From Arcobacter sp. (GTDB lineage: Bacteria; Campylobacterota; Campylobacteria; Campylobacterales; Arcobacteraceae): 15,356 nucleotides of DNA. Under the pieces are notes generated by a model. That model was given only the letters and a program-made list of their open reading frames with translations, was not told where the DNA came from and did no database searches. The position numbers were made by a program, and so were the translations under genes. This document shows positions 14,778-15,356 of this stretch, in pieces (within the stretch, counting starts at the first letter, position 1; every line of letters begins with the position of its first letter). The stretch is taken from NCBI GenBank assembly GCA_016744485.1, contig JADGEG010000028.1, positions 1 through 15,356 on the forward strand. The letters run 5' to 3'.

Positions 14778-15191
14778 ATGCCCTTAATTTCAACAAAAGG
14801 TATTTATGGATTAACTGCAATATTTGAATTATGTAAAAATAATACTGATATACCAATGCAAATAAAAGATATATCTAAAAACACTTCTATTCCTAAAAAT
14901 TATCTTGAGCAATTATTAAACAAATTAAGAAAAGCAAGGTATATTACTAGCATTAGGGGTTCAAAAGGTGGTTATTTATTAAATAAAGATCCAAAAACTA
15001 TTTTAATAAAAGACATTATAATAACACTCGAGGGTGATTTGAAGATTATTGATGATAAATGTTTAAGCCCTGTTTTAAATATTTTCTTTTTAGAAATGAA
15101 AGAAAAAACCCAAAAAATATTTGAACTTAGTTTAGACGACTTATATCAATATCAAGACAAATTTAATAAATATGTAAACTATACTATATAA
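14778..15191 (+). CDS. Rrf2-family transcriptional regulator, CymR-like
   Basis: A 137-residue Rrf2 winged-helix regulator. Seen: the ISTKGIYGLTAIFELC start (4-19), the helix-turn-helix IKDISKNTSIPKNYLEQLLNKLRKA (29-53), the wing SIRGSKGGYLL (58-68) and the dimerisation helix starting with the DIIITLEG motif (79-86). The only cysteines are C19 and C95, so the three-cysteine Fe-S site of IscR/NsrR is absent. The closest remembered match is CymR of Firmicutes, which represses cysteine genes together with CysK. Here cysK is the next gene, 12 bases downstream, and metY lies 4 bases upstream, so a cysteine-responsive autoregulated operon is likely. Its ribosome binding site is weak, suggesting low expression coupled to metY. 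The ligand and partner are inferred. Confidence 0.88.
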   Translation: MPLISTKGIYGLTAIFELCKNNTDIPMQIKDISKNTSIPKNYLEQLLNKLRKARYITSIRGSKGGYLLNKDPKTILIKDIIITLEGDLKIIDDKCLSPVLNIFFLEMKEKTQKIFELSLDDLYQYQDKFNKYVNYTI

Positions 15192-15203
15192 AAGGAATAT
15201 AAC

Positions 15204-15356
15204 ATGAAATATGCACAAAATGTAACAGGACTAATAGGAAATACTCCATTAGTAAAATTAAATCAAGTATCTAATGAAACAAATTCAACTATACTTGGTA
15301 AATGTGAATTTTTAAATCCAACTCATTCGGTCAAAGATCGTATAGGTTATAACATG
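15204..15356 (+). CDS. cysK: Cysteine synthase A, 5' part (runs off the window)
   Basis: The first 51 codons of an O-acetylserine sulfhydrylase, which joins O-acetylserine and sulfide to cysteine using PLP. The N-terminus has [13 protein letters not shown] (7-19), the family start. [11 protein letters not shown] (38-48) carries the PLP lysine K44. AAAGGA (15191-15196) overlaps the rrf2 stop and sits 7 bases before the ATG. The C-terminal three quarters, including the Ser-binding loop and dimer interface, are not in view. Homologous cystathionine beta-synthase-like enzymes share these motifs, but length and context favour CysK. Confidence 0.93.
   Translation, partial: MKYAQNVTGLIGNTPLVKLNQVSNETNSTILGKCEFLNPTHSVKDRIGYNM

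Overview
The window is very AT-rich, low-GC bacterial chromosome. Gene content and order point to Campylobacterota, most likely the Arcobacter group. From memory, two blocks match Campylobacter jejuni neighbourhoods: polyprenyl synthase-hemA-proS, and fabH-plsX-rpmF-DUF177-ndk-fdxA divergent from ahpC. A DUF2018 protein, found in Campylobacterota such as Helicobacter (HP0242), supports this. No tRNA, rRNA, CRISPR array, integrase or intact transposase is visible.

Layout. (1) 1-118 is the tail of an OmpR-type response regulator. (2) 175-6209 is a tightly packed plus-strand housekeeping operon: aroK, hisD, a DUF2018 gene, a long-chain polyprenyl diphosphate synthase, hemA and proS. Several genes overlap by 1-4 bases. 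(3) 6344-10305 is a minus-strand block. Read 5' to 3' it holds two tandem paralogous 2[4Fe-4S] ferredoxins, ndk, a DUF177 gene, rpmF, plsX, fabH and a small antibiotic-biosynthesis-monooxygenase-fold protein. (4) 10434-11030 is a 2-Cys peroxiredoxin (AhpC/Prx type), divergent from the ferredoxins and closed by a clear hairpin terminator. (5) 11157-13419 is an accessory-looking segment. Two direct copies of a roughly 108 bp AT-rich repeat flank a divergent pair: an AraC/GyrI-like regulator (minus) and a DMT exporter close to the O-acetylserine/cysteine exporter EamA/YdeD (plus). A short protein-like fragment that may be a VgrG/gp5 relic lies beside the first repeat copy. (6) 13505-15356 is a sulfur-assimilation operon behind a good sigma-70 promoter: O-acetylhomoserine sulfhydrylase (metY type), an Rrf2/CymR-like regulator without IscR-type Fe-S cysteines, and the first 51 codons of cysK.

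How the genes fit together. Region 2 makes shikimate, histidine, the isoprenoid quinone tail and the haem precursor, and charges tRNA-Pro. Region 3 couples ribosomal protein L32 to the start of phospholipid and fatty acid synthesis, next to nucleotide and electron-carrier genes. The ferredoxin/peroxiredoxin divergence is an oxidative-stress and iron-linked locus. Regions 5 and 6 read together as a cysteine and O-acetylserine homeostasis island: exporter, its probable regulator, sulfhydrylase, CymR-like sensor and cysteine synthase. The most interesting parts are the direct repeats with the gene relic, the exporter-regulator-cysK linkage, and the duplicated ferredoxin.
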